From: Macrosoma leucophasiata
Lineage: Eukaryota > Arthropoda > Insecta > Lepidoptera > Hedylidae
DNA: 64,000 bases
Direction of reading: 5' to 3'
NCBI GenBank assembly: GCA_036365455.1
Contig: JAWQUS010000022.1
Span: 6,696,001 to 6,760,000 of the forward strand
In this document: positions 54,701 to 63,199 of the stretch, one piece after another
Layout: each line of letters starts with the position of its first letter
Position numbering within the stretch: the stretch's first letter is position 1
The notes under the pieces: model-generated
Told to the model about the DNA's origin: nothing
The model's input: the letters and a program-made list of their open reading frames with translations, nothing else
Database searches by the model: none
Position numbers and translations under genes: made by a program

Positions 54701-56426
54701 TTTTTATTTTACGTTGTTTTTATTCTCAGGTTACATTTGATGACTAAGGTGTCCCGATCTTTAATACGTCAAAGGTATTTTTTTTTCTTTTTTCTTAATA
54801 ATACAATGAAATATTCGATTTTAAACCTAAAAAAAACGACTGCTTTTTATGTGTGCTTATGAGTATGTATGTATGTATTAAACTACTTTTTTCAGGGACC
54901 CAGCCCAGAGAAGAAAATGCTTTCGCAGTTGTAAAAGGTAGGCCGAAATTATTTTTTTTCGTTACAAAAATGGAATAAGTCTCAAGTTACTTACAGTATC
55001 CAAAAAGAATTGCACATCGACTTTACGAAGGAGACTTCGAATTATTTCGGGTCTGTAAAGCGTTATCTCTCTTTTTAGAACCTTACCCATGTGACGATCG
55101 ATTTTGATCAAGTTTTGATCAATACCGCACTATCGGTGCTTACGTAGGCAGTGTGCAGCAGAGATAACGCTCTACGAAGTCGAAACTAGCCGATTGTCTC
55201 TTTCGTAGGCTCGATGTGCAATATTTCTGCTTTTTAATTAATGCTATTTCTCGTTAATTTCATAAGCATACAAATTCGTGGGTCTTATTGCTATGCTATT
55301 TGCTAATATGGTAATAATTAATACCTAATGACATATATCATTTATGTTATATGCAAATTAATTAATGTTAAAGGGTGCCACACTAATTATCATTAAAAAA
55401 TCTCACGCATTCATTCAATATACGAACCTAAATGCAAACAAATCGATGATATTATCAAAATATTTGCGAATTACCGTTTCACGTTTCGCAGAATTTTACA
55501 ACTTCTTTTAATTTGCGAAATAGTAATAATCCATATTGTTTGCCGCCGGTGCTGCGAAAGGCCCCCACCCTCTCTCAATTGACGATGCGTGCCTTCTCCA
55601 CCGAAGCCCTGAATCCCAGGGCACCCAACGCCGACCTGCGTGGCAGGCCAGAAGAAGCCACAGCAAAGGGGGCCAGCCCCGGTGCTGCTATCGCGCCTAA
55701 ATTTCAACTGATGAATAATCCATAACTTTACTGGGTGCTGGGAGGTACTCTAATTGAGATATGTGATTACAGATGCAAGCACTTCAAGAGATCACACAGT
55801 TACAGATGTATGAGAGCGCAAGCCATGAAATTGGCCGGTCCCACCAGGAGCGAGTTAGTTTCCATTATTTAGTTGCTGTATATTTATTTGACCATGTAAT
55901 GTATGGCCTCGTAATAAAAATCACAGAGAAATAACAACTAAGGTATCAGGGGTAGCACATCTGCTTTTACCTCTGGTTTTTGAGTAGGTGCCTATAGGCT
56001 GCAGTCATCACTTAACATTCATGTGAACTGCATGCTTGTTTGCCATCTTATATATTGTTTGGCAGTTTTATAGATTACTAGCTGTTGCCCGCGGCTTCGT
56101 CCGTGTGGATATCGTTTAAAAAGTAGCCTATGTTCTTTCTCAAACTCGACTCTATCTCCGTACTAAATTTCATTAAAATCGTTTCAGTCGTTTGGACGTG
56201 AAAAGGTAACAGACCGACAGACAGAGTTACTTTCGCATTTATAATATTAGTAGAGAAGTAGGGAAGTAGAGATTTATACAACCTTCGACTCACTATGCTA
56301 TTCAGAAAATTATGATAAAAATTGTCATTTTCCCGTTTTGTTTCAAGACTAGCTGATATGAGAGAGAAGATGAAGAATTTTTTGTCGCCGAATTTACTTA
56401 AAAATCTTTCTATATACAGTAAGTAA
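39785..56426 (+). CDS. LIM-domain protein gene, about 18 short exons (5' partial)
   Basis: Exons: 39785-39879, 41132-41255, 43624-43738, 44599-44629, 45417-45486, 46102-46150, 46326-46359, 46829-46904, 47399-47454 (or from 47363), 47600-47666, 48502-48554, 51216-51279, 52338-52393, 53786-53849, 54730-54774, 54896-54937, 55773-55853, 56348-56426. All 17 introns are GT-AG and every phase agrees, giving 399 codons and a stop at 56424. The first two exons together encode one complete LIM domain: CEHC, 17 residues, HRHC, RKC, YVC, 16 residues, CAGC (CX2CX17HX2CX2CX2CX16CX2C). LIM domains bind two zinc ions and act in protein-protein contact. The rest is Ser/Thr-rich, then increasingly Arg/Lys-rich (STIKRRRKPYKFG, RCKHFKRSHSYRC), and I do not recognise it. 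Exons are 31-124 nt; introns are mostly repeats. The start exon's acceptor is weak and the N-terminus is missing. The last exon could instead splice on at gtaagt (56419). Function is unknown. Confidence 0.72.
40240..41051. repeat. Intronic family A pair and MITE scrap
   Basis: A plus copy lies at 40240-40532 with A-tail, and a minus copy at 40790-41051, which has a small internal mirror (ctgtaatttccggcaattac). Between them, about 40605-40725 matches part of the TIR element at 55006-55222 (cttacgtaggcagtgtgca). Confidence 0.7.
41474..41828 (+). repeat. Family I dispersed repeat
   Basis: Starts actagcggcccgccccggct and ends with tcggtccagtagttatagag, (CAAA)n and ctctttatattattagttta. Confidence 0.65.
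41865..42075. repeat. Dispersed repeat shared with 62465-62680
   Basis: Shared tracts: gcgccagatatcc, cttcatac, cacgccgat, tgctcgacctatttggtcaa and cctgggcctctgcagc. Non-coding. Confidence 0.6.
42110..42260. repeat. Degenerate TCGAGGTAG repeats
   Basis: The motif tcgaggtag or a close variant occurs about seven times in 130 bp at irregular spacing of 14-30 bp. No coding role was seen. Confidence 0.55.
42335..42590 (-). repeat. tRNA-like SINE, family H
   Basis: On minus: acceptor arms gacttca / tgaagtc pair over seven bases. The D-stem gctc/gagc and the T-stem gcgag/ctcgc (loop ttcgagt) are perfect; the anticodon stem is only four pairs with a 9-base loop. It is therefore tRNA-derived but not a credible working tRNA. 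An almost identical copy is at 44160-44330. The RTE 3' terminus scrap at 42340-42385 precedes it. Confidence 0.6.
42654..42777. repeat. Hairpin of attatttcgcattaacac arms
   Basis: Arms of about 45 bp (tatattatttcgcattaaca then catgcttgtgaaatata, and its mirror) flank about 30 bp of AT. One arm recurs at 44117-44155 next to the second family H copy, so the arms belong to the same repeat. Confidence 0.65.
42860..43255 (+). repeat. Family A retroposon, interrupted
   Basis: The head is at 42863-42917, the middle and 3' part at 43130-43255; about 210 bp of other sequence, including a tgaccggcctagttgg tract, lies between. Confidence 0.6.
44110..44410. repeat. Family H SINE and family C MITE scrap
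   Basis: Hairpin arm, then tRNA-like body on minus (about 44185-44265), then a family C piece (about 44318-44410, ttgtactttgacagagggga to tgttgctctatg). Confidence 0.6.
44797..44988. mobile_element. MITE with TIR CCCCTTGTTCATAAACGTA
   Basis: A second copy of the 29216 element; ends ccccttgttcataaacgtac and tacgtttatgaataagggag, flanked by TTA and TAA. Confidence 0.65.
45020..45382 (-). repeat. 5S rRNA-derived SINE, family B
   Basis: A full-length minus copy with (AAT)n at its 3' terminus (45012-45025). It ends 35 bp before the LIM-gene exon at 45417. Confidence 0.8.
45766..46000. repeat. Relative of the 2652-2894 insert
   Basis: Shares caacgattaacattgggaag and a gtactagacgggtact/actagatggcgccttatg end region. 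Confidence 0.5.
46241..46560. repeat. tRNA-like scrap and MITE-like start
   Basis: Positions 46241-46296 read like the reverse of a family D head (cgcgacctttgaatcaaaca). It partly abuts the LIM-gene exon at 46326. Positions 46428-46560 start ggggccgttcataaaatatc, related to the inner element at 30088. Confidence 0.5.
46942..47234 (-). mobile_element. Family C MITE with exact 8-bp TSD
   Basis: A 293-bp copy flanked by CTTGCAAC at 46934-46941 and again at 47235-47242. TIRs start c[g/a]tagagcaac. This is the clearest proof of family C boundaries in the window. It starts 37 bp after a LIM-gene donor site. Confidence 0.85.
47680..47960 (-). repeat. Reverse copy of part of the 23546 element
   Basis: Shares cttcctctcttatgggcgac, the acacaggtgcgcgtgtaaat tract and gaccaaattaagcgtttgta-type sequence with 23560-23790. 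Confidence 0.6.
47960..48275 (+). pseudogene. RTE-type LINE reverse transcriptase C-terminus
   Basis: In one frame: MARLKWQWAGHIARR, then GRWGRRDPEWRPRTGKRSVGRP, a stop, and VDLVKVAAITG. This is the highly typical C-terminal end of lepidopteran RTE/BovB-like proteins (KWQWAGH ... GRRV ... RPxGRP). Stops and a missing 5' part make it dead. Confidence 0.75.
48308..48455 (-). repeat. Family A retroposon, 3' half
   Basis: A minus-strand 3' half, starting at the T-run and stopping after ggcctaaggtgttat. It ends 45 bp before the LIM-gene exon at 48502. Confidence 0.7.
48600..49680. other. LIM intron, mostly unassigned
   Basis: About 49280-49510 resembles family I (cgggacttcgtacgcg; aaaaccggtccagctattcc). 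The rest was not recognised. Confidence 0.4.
49682..50337 (+). repeat. Family G element, full length
   Basis: About 655 bp: tttttagggttccgtagtaa, a (GTCT)n array at 49725-49770, and the end ggaaccctaaactgcgcgtg then cacgcacttgaccggttttt. Short inverted tracts (agggttccgta; tacggaaccct) lie near both ends. Confidence 0.7.
50335..50616 (-). repeat. Family A retroposon
   Basis: A complete minus copy joined directly to the T-run end of the family G element. Confidence 0.8.
50671..51112 (-). mobile_element. Family C MITE split by a 125-bp insert
   Basis: The outer copy runs from aaagagcaacacgggccacc to cccgcgttgttctatg, with taaaaa-type flanks resembling a diverged 8-bp duplication. The insert 50934-51058 (catattaatcaacgtatcag ... 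gagttttgagt) recurs alone at 52608-52730. Confidence 0.7.
51294..51720 (-). repeat. Family E SINE split by a LINE 3' tail
   Basis: SINE parts are 51294-51334 and about 51463-51720. The insert reads gcattaagtccgccatatgt and ends in (AATA)n, the common 3' terminus of a lepidopteran LINE. The insert must be younger than the SINE. Confidence 0.7.
51722..51842. mobile_element. Family C MITE, internally deleted
   Basis: Keeps gtgtgagtttcgtagtaata and the GC-rich end ggccggtggcccgtgttgtt. Confidence 0.55.
52196..52245 (+). repeat. tRNA-like 5' half
   Basis: gcttcggtagcttagtggta resembles an A-box region of a tRNA or SINE head; no T-arm follows. It is not called a tRNA gene. Confidence 0.4.
52608..53240 (+). 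repeat. Short repeat and interrupted family A
   Basis: Positions 52608-52730 match the insert at 50934. Family A follows (52735-52823 and 53141-53240), split by a hAT-type MITE. Confidence 0.65.
52824..53140. mobile_element. hAT-type MITE with exact 8-bp TSD
   Basis: A 317-bp element starting CAGTGCCGGATT (one base after 52823) and ending tccggcactg. It is flanked on both sides by TGTTCAGC (52816-52823 and 53141-53148). TIR start CAGTG and 8-bp TSD are hAT hallmarks. It interrupts a family A copy exactly, so insertion order is clear. Confidence 0.88.
53342..53652 (+). repeat. tRNA-derived SINE, family E
   Basis: A complete plus copy from the tRNA-like head (gcgtagtggtagcaggccac) to gcgtgaagttacgttc. 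Confidence 0.8.
53903..54163 (-). repeat. Family A retroposon
   Basis: A minus copy with a small internal deletion after ggcctaa. It starts 54 bp after a LIM-gene donor. Confidence 0.8.
54261..54574 (-). mobile_element. Family C MITE
   Basis: A complete copy with near-perfect TIRs (catagagcaacacgggccac and its mirror). Flanks do not show a matching 8-bp duplication. Confidence 0.75.
55006..55222. mobile_element. Palindromic MITE
   Basis: Left end attgcacatcgactttacga; right end tttcgtaggctcgatgtgca. A second inverted pair (cgttatctct / agagataacg) lies further in. Partial copies are at 58380-58484 and 40605-40725. Confidence 0.7.
55513..55725. other. GC-rich intronic block
   Basis: About 190 bp of GC-rich sequence with open frames on both strands (70 and 78 codons) and no recognised motif. 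It lies between the exons at 54896 and 55773 and is not required by their phases. It may be a LINE scrap. Confidence 0.35.
55885..56253 (+). repeat. Family A 3' part and family I
   Basis: Positions 55885-56047 are family A from ccatgtaatgtatggcc to the catgcttgtttgcca end. Positions 56089-56253 are family I (ctagctgttgcccgcggctt ... aatattagta). Confidence 0.65.
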
Positions 56427-56479
56427 CTAAAACATATTTTTTATTACGAAACAATTGTATCCATAGATTTCTAGATTTT

Positions 56480-57270
56480 TGAACTTTCAGATTTATCTAA
56501 GGCTTTTGATTAAGTAAACAATGATTTTAGATTACGTTTTAGTCGTAAAAATAACGAAGAGCCTCGTCATTTCACACACTAAATAAAAATATCTTTGATA
56601 ACAGCGCATTTGCTATGATTCCTCCAGTTTTTATTAAAAAGTCAAGTAAGAAGTAGGTACCTATGTGTGTTACACTGCAGGATTTGCATAATAAGAACTT
56701 ATTTGCTACTTGCATGTTGTGATATAAGACCACCTTTTAATCATAATAACATTATGTCTTGATGTACCGAAAAATATTATACCTGTAATATATGAATAAA
56801 TTATTGGTATGCCTCAAGGTTCGACAATGAGCCCTACATATTTCTATGTTTATGGTTGCAACTCTTATAACCCATATTTTCATTATTATATTGGTTTTGA
56901 TATTATAACAAAAGTATTAAGGTACGGAATATACTTTACTTAGCGTATTGTTCCCAAGTATGTAATCCATACTGTAAGAACCATATTACAAAAATGGAAA
57001 CGACTGAGGCAGTTAAGAGTTATCTTCGGATACCTTTGAGAATCAGAAAATGGATCTCAGTATCACTAACTTTGGAATTATGAACCAAATATCGACGCCG
57101 GAACTATAGACAATATACTAACTGCATATATACCTATCAACAGACAGACACTGCGCAGCCATAATGATGTCCCAAGCATGTGGCAGTACAAAAGCGAACT
57201 CTACTCATGGAAGCCTGCAAATCTAAAAATATTTACGCAAAATAAAAGAAAAAAACAACAACTATATTTA
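56480..57270 (+). pseudogene. Decayed non-LTR reverse transcriptase
   Basis: Fragments in changing frames: DLSKAFD, stop, VNNDF near 56492-56535 (the catalytic block A region); GMPQGSTMSP near 56810-56840 (compare GxPQGSxLSP); and a C-terminal KMETTEAVKSYLR-like piece near 56990. Many stops. The YADD region is lost or unrecognisable. Confidence 0.6.
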
Positions 57271-57385
57271 TACGGACATTTTTTTATTTATATATCAAAT
57301 TAAAGATATATTTTTTTCTCATTATTATGATATACGTACAAATGCTAAATCGGCCGCAAATGTACGTAAAAATCTGGTTTGCAGC

Positions 57386-57755
57386 TTTACTGGTGGTAGA
57401 GCTCCAGTGACGCAGCTCGCGGGCGTAGGCACCACCGCATTACCTAATATACTTGCCGCTAAATGGCAGCACTATCGTGTTCCGGTCAGGTGGTAATTTA
57501 CGGCCCTGTAATTTCCGGCACGAAGGCATAACACCTTAGGCCTCTGGAGTGGTAACGCATCTGCATTTTGACCTCGGTCTTTTTGTGGGTGTCTATAGTC
57601 ATCACTTGGCATCAATGTGAACTGCATGCTTGTTTACCATTTCCATTACATAAAAAAAATCTGGATGAACGAAATGATTCTGCAGTGGGGTCTTAACCTC
57701 TTATGGAGAGGCTTTGGCCCAGCAGTAGACTACTACTGGATGAATACGGAGAGCC
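57386..57755 (+). repeat. Family A copy and RTE 3' terminus
   Basis: Family A lies at 57386-57657 (small deletions). Then gaggctttggcccagcagta and gactactactggatga at about 57705-57743, the typical 3' end of RTE LINEs. Confidence 0.65.
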
Positions 57756-57873
57756 ATGGAACAACCCTTCGGACCCAGTCCCCTTTCGTAACATATTAAA
57801 AAAGCAAAAAAATAATATCTAAAGCTTTAATAAGTCTTAAACCTAGCTAAACATAAAAAAGGTTATCTTAAAT

Positions 57874-60800
57874 CTACATAAAATTATCATCGGCGGGTGC
57901 CCGTTTGTAGAAGGCTCTGGAGACTTCCACGGGGCCACGGAGGCCGATCCAAGCGAAGTAGCCGTGTCTCCACAGCAGCATCAGAGTCAGCATGATGGGA
58001 ACAGCTAGGAGGACGCCTGGAAAGAAAACATTTTTTTTAAAACCGGCCAAGTTCAAAACGGACTCTCGTGTACAAAAGTGTCTGAGAAAAATGAGACACA
58101 TTTTCCTTAGACTTTACGAGGAACGATTCCGTTCGCAGGGTGCCAAAAACTTTTAAAAAAAAATCTATATCTTTTAGAAGAACTATATAATGGCAACCCT
58201 TGATACTTTCCACTGCTGAGCACAAGTCTCTCCCCTTCTTGGGAGAAGGCCTGGAGCTTACTCCACCACGCTGCTCCAATGGGGGTCGGTGCAAATATGG
58301 GTTAGTGCCCAACCCGTTGTCGGATGATTTCAAACCGACAAGGTATAACGACTTAAGATATAATGCGATCGATGAAACGAGCCTATGAAAGAGACAATCG
58401 GCCAGTTTCGGCTTTAAAAAGATAACGCTCTACAGATCCAAAATAAGCCGACGTCTCTTCCTGAGGTCTATGTGCATTATTTCTTATTGTATACTGTAGT
58501 AGAGTTTGAGTTTTACTGGTACTGTAAAAAGACTTACCAATAAGGGTGCCAAGCAGTATAGCTCCATCTCTCTCGGGCCTGTGACCGTACTTGTCTACGC
58601 ATCTCATTGTGCGGTGTATGTCGTGAAGATGCTTCATCGTGTAACCCTTCATTTCTATTGGCTCTTCACATCTGGGAGAATAGATGGACATTAGTAAACC
58701 GATTAACGAGTAGTTGACAAAAATATTTTGACGAAAAACCTTACAAAGTGTTTCAAAGACAAAAATTACAACGAATACTATTATCTTGAGCTCAAAACCA
58801 AATAAATAAACACTTATTCAATCAACGAAAAAAACACATCTATTTTTATACAGAGTGGAAGAAGAATGTGACTTCAAATCGGAGCAGTAGTTCCTGAGAT
58901 TAGCGCGTTCAAACAAACAAACAAATTCTTCAGCTTCAAAATATTAGTTTAGATATAAGTAAAGACAATTAATTATTTATCATAGACAATTACACCATCT
59001 TCTCCGAAGCATTAGCGCTCCGGGCCTCAACGTTGGCTACCAGCACATCAACCATCCATTGTGTGGAACAGTCACAGAGAAAGGGATTGTTGGAGACGTC
59101 CACCACTTTCAGGAGGTCCCAGCGGGAGATCAGACGGGAGTCTATCTCTGATAGGTTGTTCGATTGGAGATAGAGCTGGAAAAAATTAGATGCAGATAAG
59201 TATCTCCACCAACCCGCATTGGAGCAGCGTGGTGGAGTAACCTCCAGGCCACCTCCCGAGAAGGGGAGAGACTCGTGCCCAGCAGTGGGATGTATCAAGG
59301 GTTGCCATTATTATTTCACTTATTTATTTTGTAACTCATTTTATATTTTTTTACATATATTAATATAATAAACTGCCTCAGTAGCGTAGTGGTAGCAGGC
59401 CACTACTATTTAATTACGCTGGAAGGCCTGGGTTCGATTTCCGGGTCGGGGACTATTAGTGATAACGGTTTAAAATCCTTTATCTCTGCTTCTATTGGGA
59501 TTTTTCCATTTTCTGGAAGTTTCCCAGTACCCCGGAGTTTGGTAATGTGCCCGGAGATGGCAACAGGTTCGCCACCTGTTACATGGGCCAAAACGTAACC
59601 GGCGAGTCGTGGGTGTTTGCATGTATGATTGAATGCATGCATTTACCTCTGCCTACCCCTTCGGGGATTACAGGCGTGAAGTTACGTTATATTAATAATA
59701 TCAAGAACAAATAAAAAATAGCTTGCCGCCGGCAGTGGGAACAGGGTCCAAGCTACCAGTGGTTAGGGACACACAGACAGGAACCTCCTTACTATTCGAA
59801 CCGTGCCGAGGAGTATTGAGTGCCTAGTGCGAGATTTGTATGACTGACTAGATGACGCTCCATCAATTCCATACAAATCTGCGTCTCCTCTTACGCGATC
59901 GAATTCACGTAAGAGTAAATAAAATCTCGCACTAGGCACTCTGCTTTCAGTATCAGACCCTTGATCCATTCACTTAGCGAGAGCCTCTTGAGATGTTGGT
60001 CGAGGCTCTTCGCTATCAGGCCATTCACCGATATATTTACTGGCAAATTTATTAGGTAATGCGGTGGTGCCTACGCCCGCGAGCTCTGTCACTGGAGCTC
60101 TACCACCAGTAATCGTATCTTTATCTCATTTACAAGTCGCTTTCATGTGTTATGATACAAAGTAGTGTCATACCTAGTCATCTCCCTATTATACATATGT
60201 CGTAGGGCAATGCTACGAAGTCGTAGCGCAATGCTACGAAGTCGTAGCATTGTCGTAGACCCTATGACACACAGGGATAATACGAATAGTATCGGTACAC
60301 ACAATGTAATTATGGGGACCCCACCCAAAGACCAGAGGTCAAAATTCAGATGCGTTGTCACCCCCGAGACCTTAGTTATTATGTCTGTGATGGTTTGTAC
60401 GGGTCCACGGAGTTTGACCTTTGGTCTTTGTGCAAGTACTCGTATAGACTGCAGTTTTACCATCAATGTGAACTGCATGATTCTTTGTCTCCTTAATTAC
60501 ATAAAAAAAAACAAAAGTACTGAGGCAGTAAAAGAAAATTTGATTACCTCCCTGATCTGTGGCCAAACAAATTCTTCACCAATATCATCAGGCCTAGCCA
60601 GAGCTTTAGGGTCAATTGTGACCAACTTAGGGTTGAAGCTGATGTGCATACGCTCCAAGTTCTCTAAGCCTGATAGAGCACCGGGTCCGATGTGACGCAG
60701 GTTGGGCATGTTGCACATGTGAAGCTCTTGCAGCTTTCGGAGACGAGGGAAACCTCTGGAAAGAAGATATTTTAAATTTTACCCGCCGAAGAGAGAAGTT

Positions 60801-61938
60801 TCACCCTCACCGACGACACCTGGCAGTGCTCAACGGTGCGGTTTTCTCGTTCGTTTCTGCCCAGATCGTGTAAATTGTGGAACGAACTTCCCTCTGAGGT
60901 ATTCCCCAGGTGCTACAATATGGGGTTCTTAAGAAAATGGCGTCAAAAGATTCCTTCAGGACTGGCAGCGCGTTGGCAACTCTCCTGGTGTTGCAAATGT
61001 TCATAGGCGACGGTGACCACTTTCCATCAGGTGGCCCGTCTGCTTGTCTGTCAACTTAATGATATAAAAAAATCACCTATTTAAGATAATTTATATATTT
61101 TCATGTAATAAAAGTGGCAAACAAGCGTGCAGTTCACATTGATGTTAAGTGATGACTGCAGCCTATAGAGACCCACACAATGACCAGACGTCAAAATGCA
61201 GATGCGCTGCCACTCCTGAGGCATTAGGTTTTATGCATCTGTGCCGGAAATTACAGAGCCATACATTACCACCTGACCGGAACACGATAGTGCTGAACAC
61301 TACCATTTAGCGGCAAGTATATTAGGTAATGCGGTGGTGCCTACGCCCTCGAGCTCCATCACTGGAGCTCTACCACCAGTAAAAATATATTTATATATTT
61401 CTTACTAGTTCCTGTAGGTAGTAGTAGGTAGAGTTCCTGTGTAGGGACTGGAGGGCGTAGGCACCACCGCATTACCTAATCTATCTACCGTCAAATGGTA
61501 GCGTTCAGCACTGTCGTGTTCCGGTTAAATGGTAATGTATGGCCCCGTAATAACTATCACAGAGACATAACTTAGGTCTCAGGGGTGACAATGCATCTGC
61601 ATTTTGACCTCTTTTTGTGTTGATGTCTGTAGGCTGCATTCATCACTTAACATCAATGTGAGCAGCATTCTTGTTTGCCATCGTCACAAAAAAAATATCT
61701 GAAGTATAAAAATTGGCATTGGTCGCTTCAATACTCACGGGTGATCCTCAGAAGTGATATCCAGTTCCACTATAGGGTTCTGGTTTAGGTTCAAGTACAC
61801 CAGGTTCTTGGTCTCCTCAAGCTCCAAGGGCACTGCAGTTAGGAGATTGTCACTGAGGTCCAAACGCTCCAGGTATCGCGGCGTGTGGAGAAACTTGTCT
61901 GGGATGTCGGGTAGTTGACAGGACCTCATTCGGAGGGT
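57874..61938 (-). CDS. Leucine-rich-repeat transmembrane protein gene, 3' exons
   Basis: Minus-strand exons in coding order: 61938-61739, 60755-60548, 59175-58994, 58671-58538, 58016-57874 (TAG at 57876-57874). All introns are GT-AG, phases 2, 0, 2, 1 agree, and about 288 codons are seen. LRR units are plain: LERLDLSDNLLTAVP, LVYLNLNQNPIVEL, LQELHMCNMPNLRHI, LERMHISFNPKLVTI, and across a splice IRE-LYLQSNNLSEID. They end in an LRR C-terminal cap (NPFLCDCSTQW, then VCEEP and MRC). A single hydrophobic segment (ILLGTLIG-VLLAVPIMLTLM, joined at the last intron) is followed by a short cytoplasmic tail ending DDNFM. This predicts a type I membrane protein with extracellular LRRs, likely for adhesion or ligand binding. 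The signal peptide and earlier repeats lie upstream, outside or unseen. The exact family is not recognised. Confidence 0.88.
58186..58484. repeat. Family B SINE fragment and MITE fragment
   Basis: Positions 58186-58355 are the 3' half of a minus 5S-derived SINE. Positions 58380-58484 are part of the 55006 element (agataacgctctacag ... gtgcattatttc). Both are in the last LRR-gene intron. Confidence 0.65.
59197..59315 (+). repeat. 5S rRNA-derived SINE, 5'-truncated
   Basis: The 3' third of family B in sense, ending gggttgccattatta. It begins about 20 bp from the LRR-gene acceptor at 59176. Confidence 0.7.
59373..59690 (+). repeat. tRNA-derived SINE, family E
   Basis: A full-length plus copy; the head has a 6-base insertion (ctatttaattacgc) relative to others. 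Confidence 0.8.
59706..60033 (-). pseudogene. Dong/R4 LINE 3' fragment
   Basis: Matches the 3' end of the full Dong element (6480-6670): gccgccggcagtgggaacag, acaggaacctcct, gtgccgaggagta, then gagcctcttgag and ttggtcgaggctct. About 80-85% identical by eye, 5'-truncated, and interrupted by a palindromic insert at 59817-59943. Confidence 0.8.
59817..59943. mobile_element. Small palindromic MITE inside the Dong fragment
   Basis: About 125 bp: left end gagtgcctagtgcgagattt, right end aaatctcgcactaggcactc, exact mirrors. Comparison with the uninterrupted Dong sequence shows it is inserted between ggagta and the tctg/tcagcatcag-type sequence. A second inverted pair inside (cttacgcgatcg / cacgtaagag) is weaker. 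Confidence 0.75.
60040..60515. repeat. Family A pieces and a short tandem
   Basis: Positions 60040-60113 are the head of a minus family A copy. Positions 60190-60260 hold a 22-bp motif (tgctacgaagtcgtagcgca) repeated about 2.5 times that is also self-mirrored. Positions 60300-60515 combine family A sections in both orientations, ending in acataaaaaaaa. Confidence 0.55.
60780..61068 (+). pseudogene. CR1-like LINE 3' end
   Basis: Encodes an LWNELPSEVFP-like segment (compare LWNSLPVDIR in the 3633-6140 protein) and ends ttgtctgtcaacttaatgat then ataaaaaa. Same family as 32853-33075. Its start abuts the LRR-gene exon at 60755. Confidence 0.65.
61100..61692. repeat. Two family A copies, head to head
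   Basis: A complete minus copy (61100-61384) and a more diverged plus copy (61416-61692), their heads about 30 bp apart. The plus copy ends about 45 bp before the LRR-gene exon at 61739. Confidence 0.8.
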
Positions 61939-62034
61939 CTGAAAGAAAAAGAAAATAAAATTCCCTTACACGAACAGTCCCACAGAACATTACCCATAGA
62001 TTTATTATCTACTGACATTACCTGTTATAATAAT

Positions 62035-62392
62035 AATAATGGCAACCCTTGTACGACCTACGGCTGGGCACGAGTCTGTCCTCTTTTTGGGGGGAGGCCT
62101 GGAGCTTACTCCACCACTCTGCTCCAATGCGGGTGGTGGAGATAGGGGTTAGTGGCCAATCCGCTAAGTGGATGTTTTCAAACCACTTATAAAATCTCCG
62201 ACTAGGTTTAACGACTGCTATCTATCGATAGCAACCGGGACCGACGGCTTAACGTGCCCTCCGAAGCACTGTAACCCACATTTTATTTATTTTACCATTA
62301 GCGGTCACCCATCACCCATCCGACCGCGCCCATTTGCACAACCGTAGTCGATCGCTTGCGATCTACACCAGCCGCAGGGCCATGCGCGCTTC
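62035..62392 (-). repeat. 5S rRNA-derived SINE, family B
   Basis: A full-length minus copy with (AAT)n at 62028-62040 and head near gccatgcgcgcttcc. Confidence 0.75.
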
Positions 62393-62464
62393 CATTACCT
62401 GTTACCCGTGTTGTATTGTAGTTGTCGTTGTACATACACGAAACTGAAATAAGACTATTTTTAC

Positions 62465-62680
62465 ACGCCAAGTCCTTTACGGGGTAGGCAGAGAGTGTCA
62501 AGCGCCAGATATCCCAGTCTTAACACACTTGAGATGCGTCTTCTATATTCATCATTCTCTTCATACATGCACGCCGATTCCTAAGACTTGACCCCACTTT
62601 CAGACAGTAGATACTCGACCTATTTGGTCAAGGTAGGTCAGTCTTGGTATTCCTGGGCCTCTGCAGCCATTTACATTTGC
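62465..62680. repeat. Dispersed repeat shared with 41865-42075
   Basis: Same landmark tracts as the earlier copy (gcgccagatatcc; ctcgacctatttggtcaagg; cctgggcctctgcagcc). Confidence 0.6.
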
Positions 62681-62789
62681 ATTGTATATCTGTTCTATAT
62701 GTCCGAATCGAATGCATCGAAGCATACCTTTTTCATTTTCACACCGATACCACAGAATTAGTTGTGCTCCAGACGAAATTTCGGCCACG

Positions 62790-63112
62790 GTGACATATCT
62801 CAACAGAGACTAGCCAACTGCGCGGGAGATATCATAGTGCACAAGTGTATGCGCAAACACAGGTGCATTCTCTATTCCCTCACTCTCATAACCTGATGGG
62901 ACGGTAAACCGACACGACCGGAGAGAGATCGGGCGCAGGACCGACGGCTTTACGTGCCCTCCGAGTCACGGGTACTAGACAACGGGCTACTACTAGGAAT
63001 TTCCTCATAAAAAAACACAATAACTGATTTTCCCTATCTGGGAATCGAACTCGGGACCTCAGGCTTCACCATCACGATTGCGGCCATTAGGGCCAAGGGC
63101 CAACGAGGCAGC
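62790..63112 (-). repeat. tRNA-derived SINE, family F
   Basis: A full-length minus copy, head at ccaacgaggcag (63101-63112), with B-box mirror gggaatcgaactcgggacc at about 63040. Confidence 0.8.
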
Positions 63113-63199
63113 CAAAGAACCAGAGAATATAGAAGATACACAAAGAGAAGAGAAACTACCGCCTATCCGCATGCCAATCGTGGCGATTATAGCATATCC

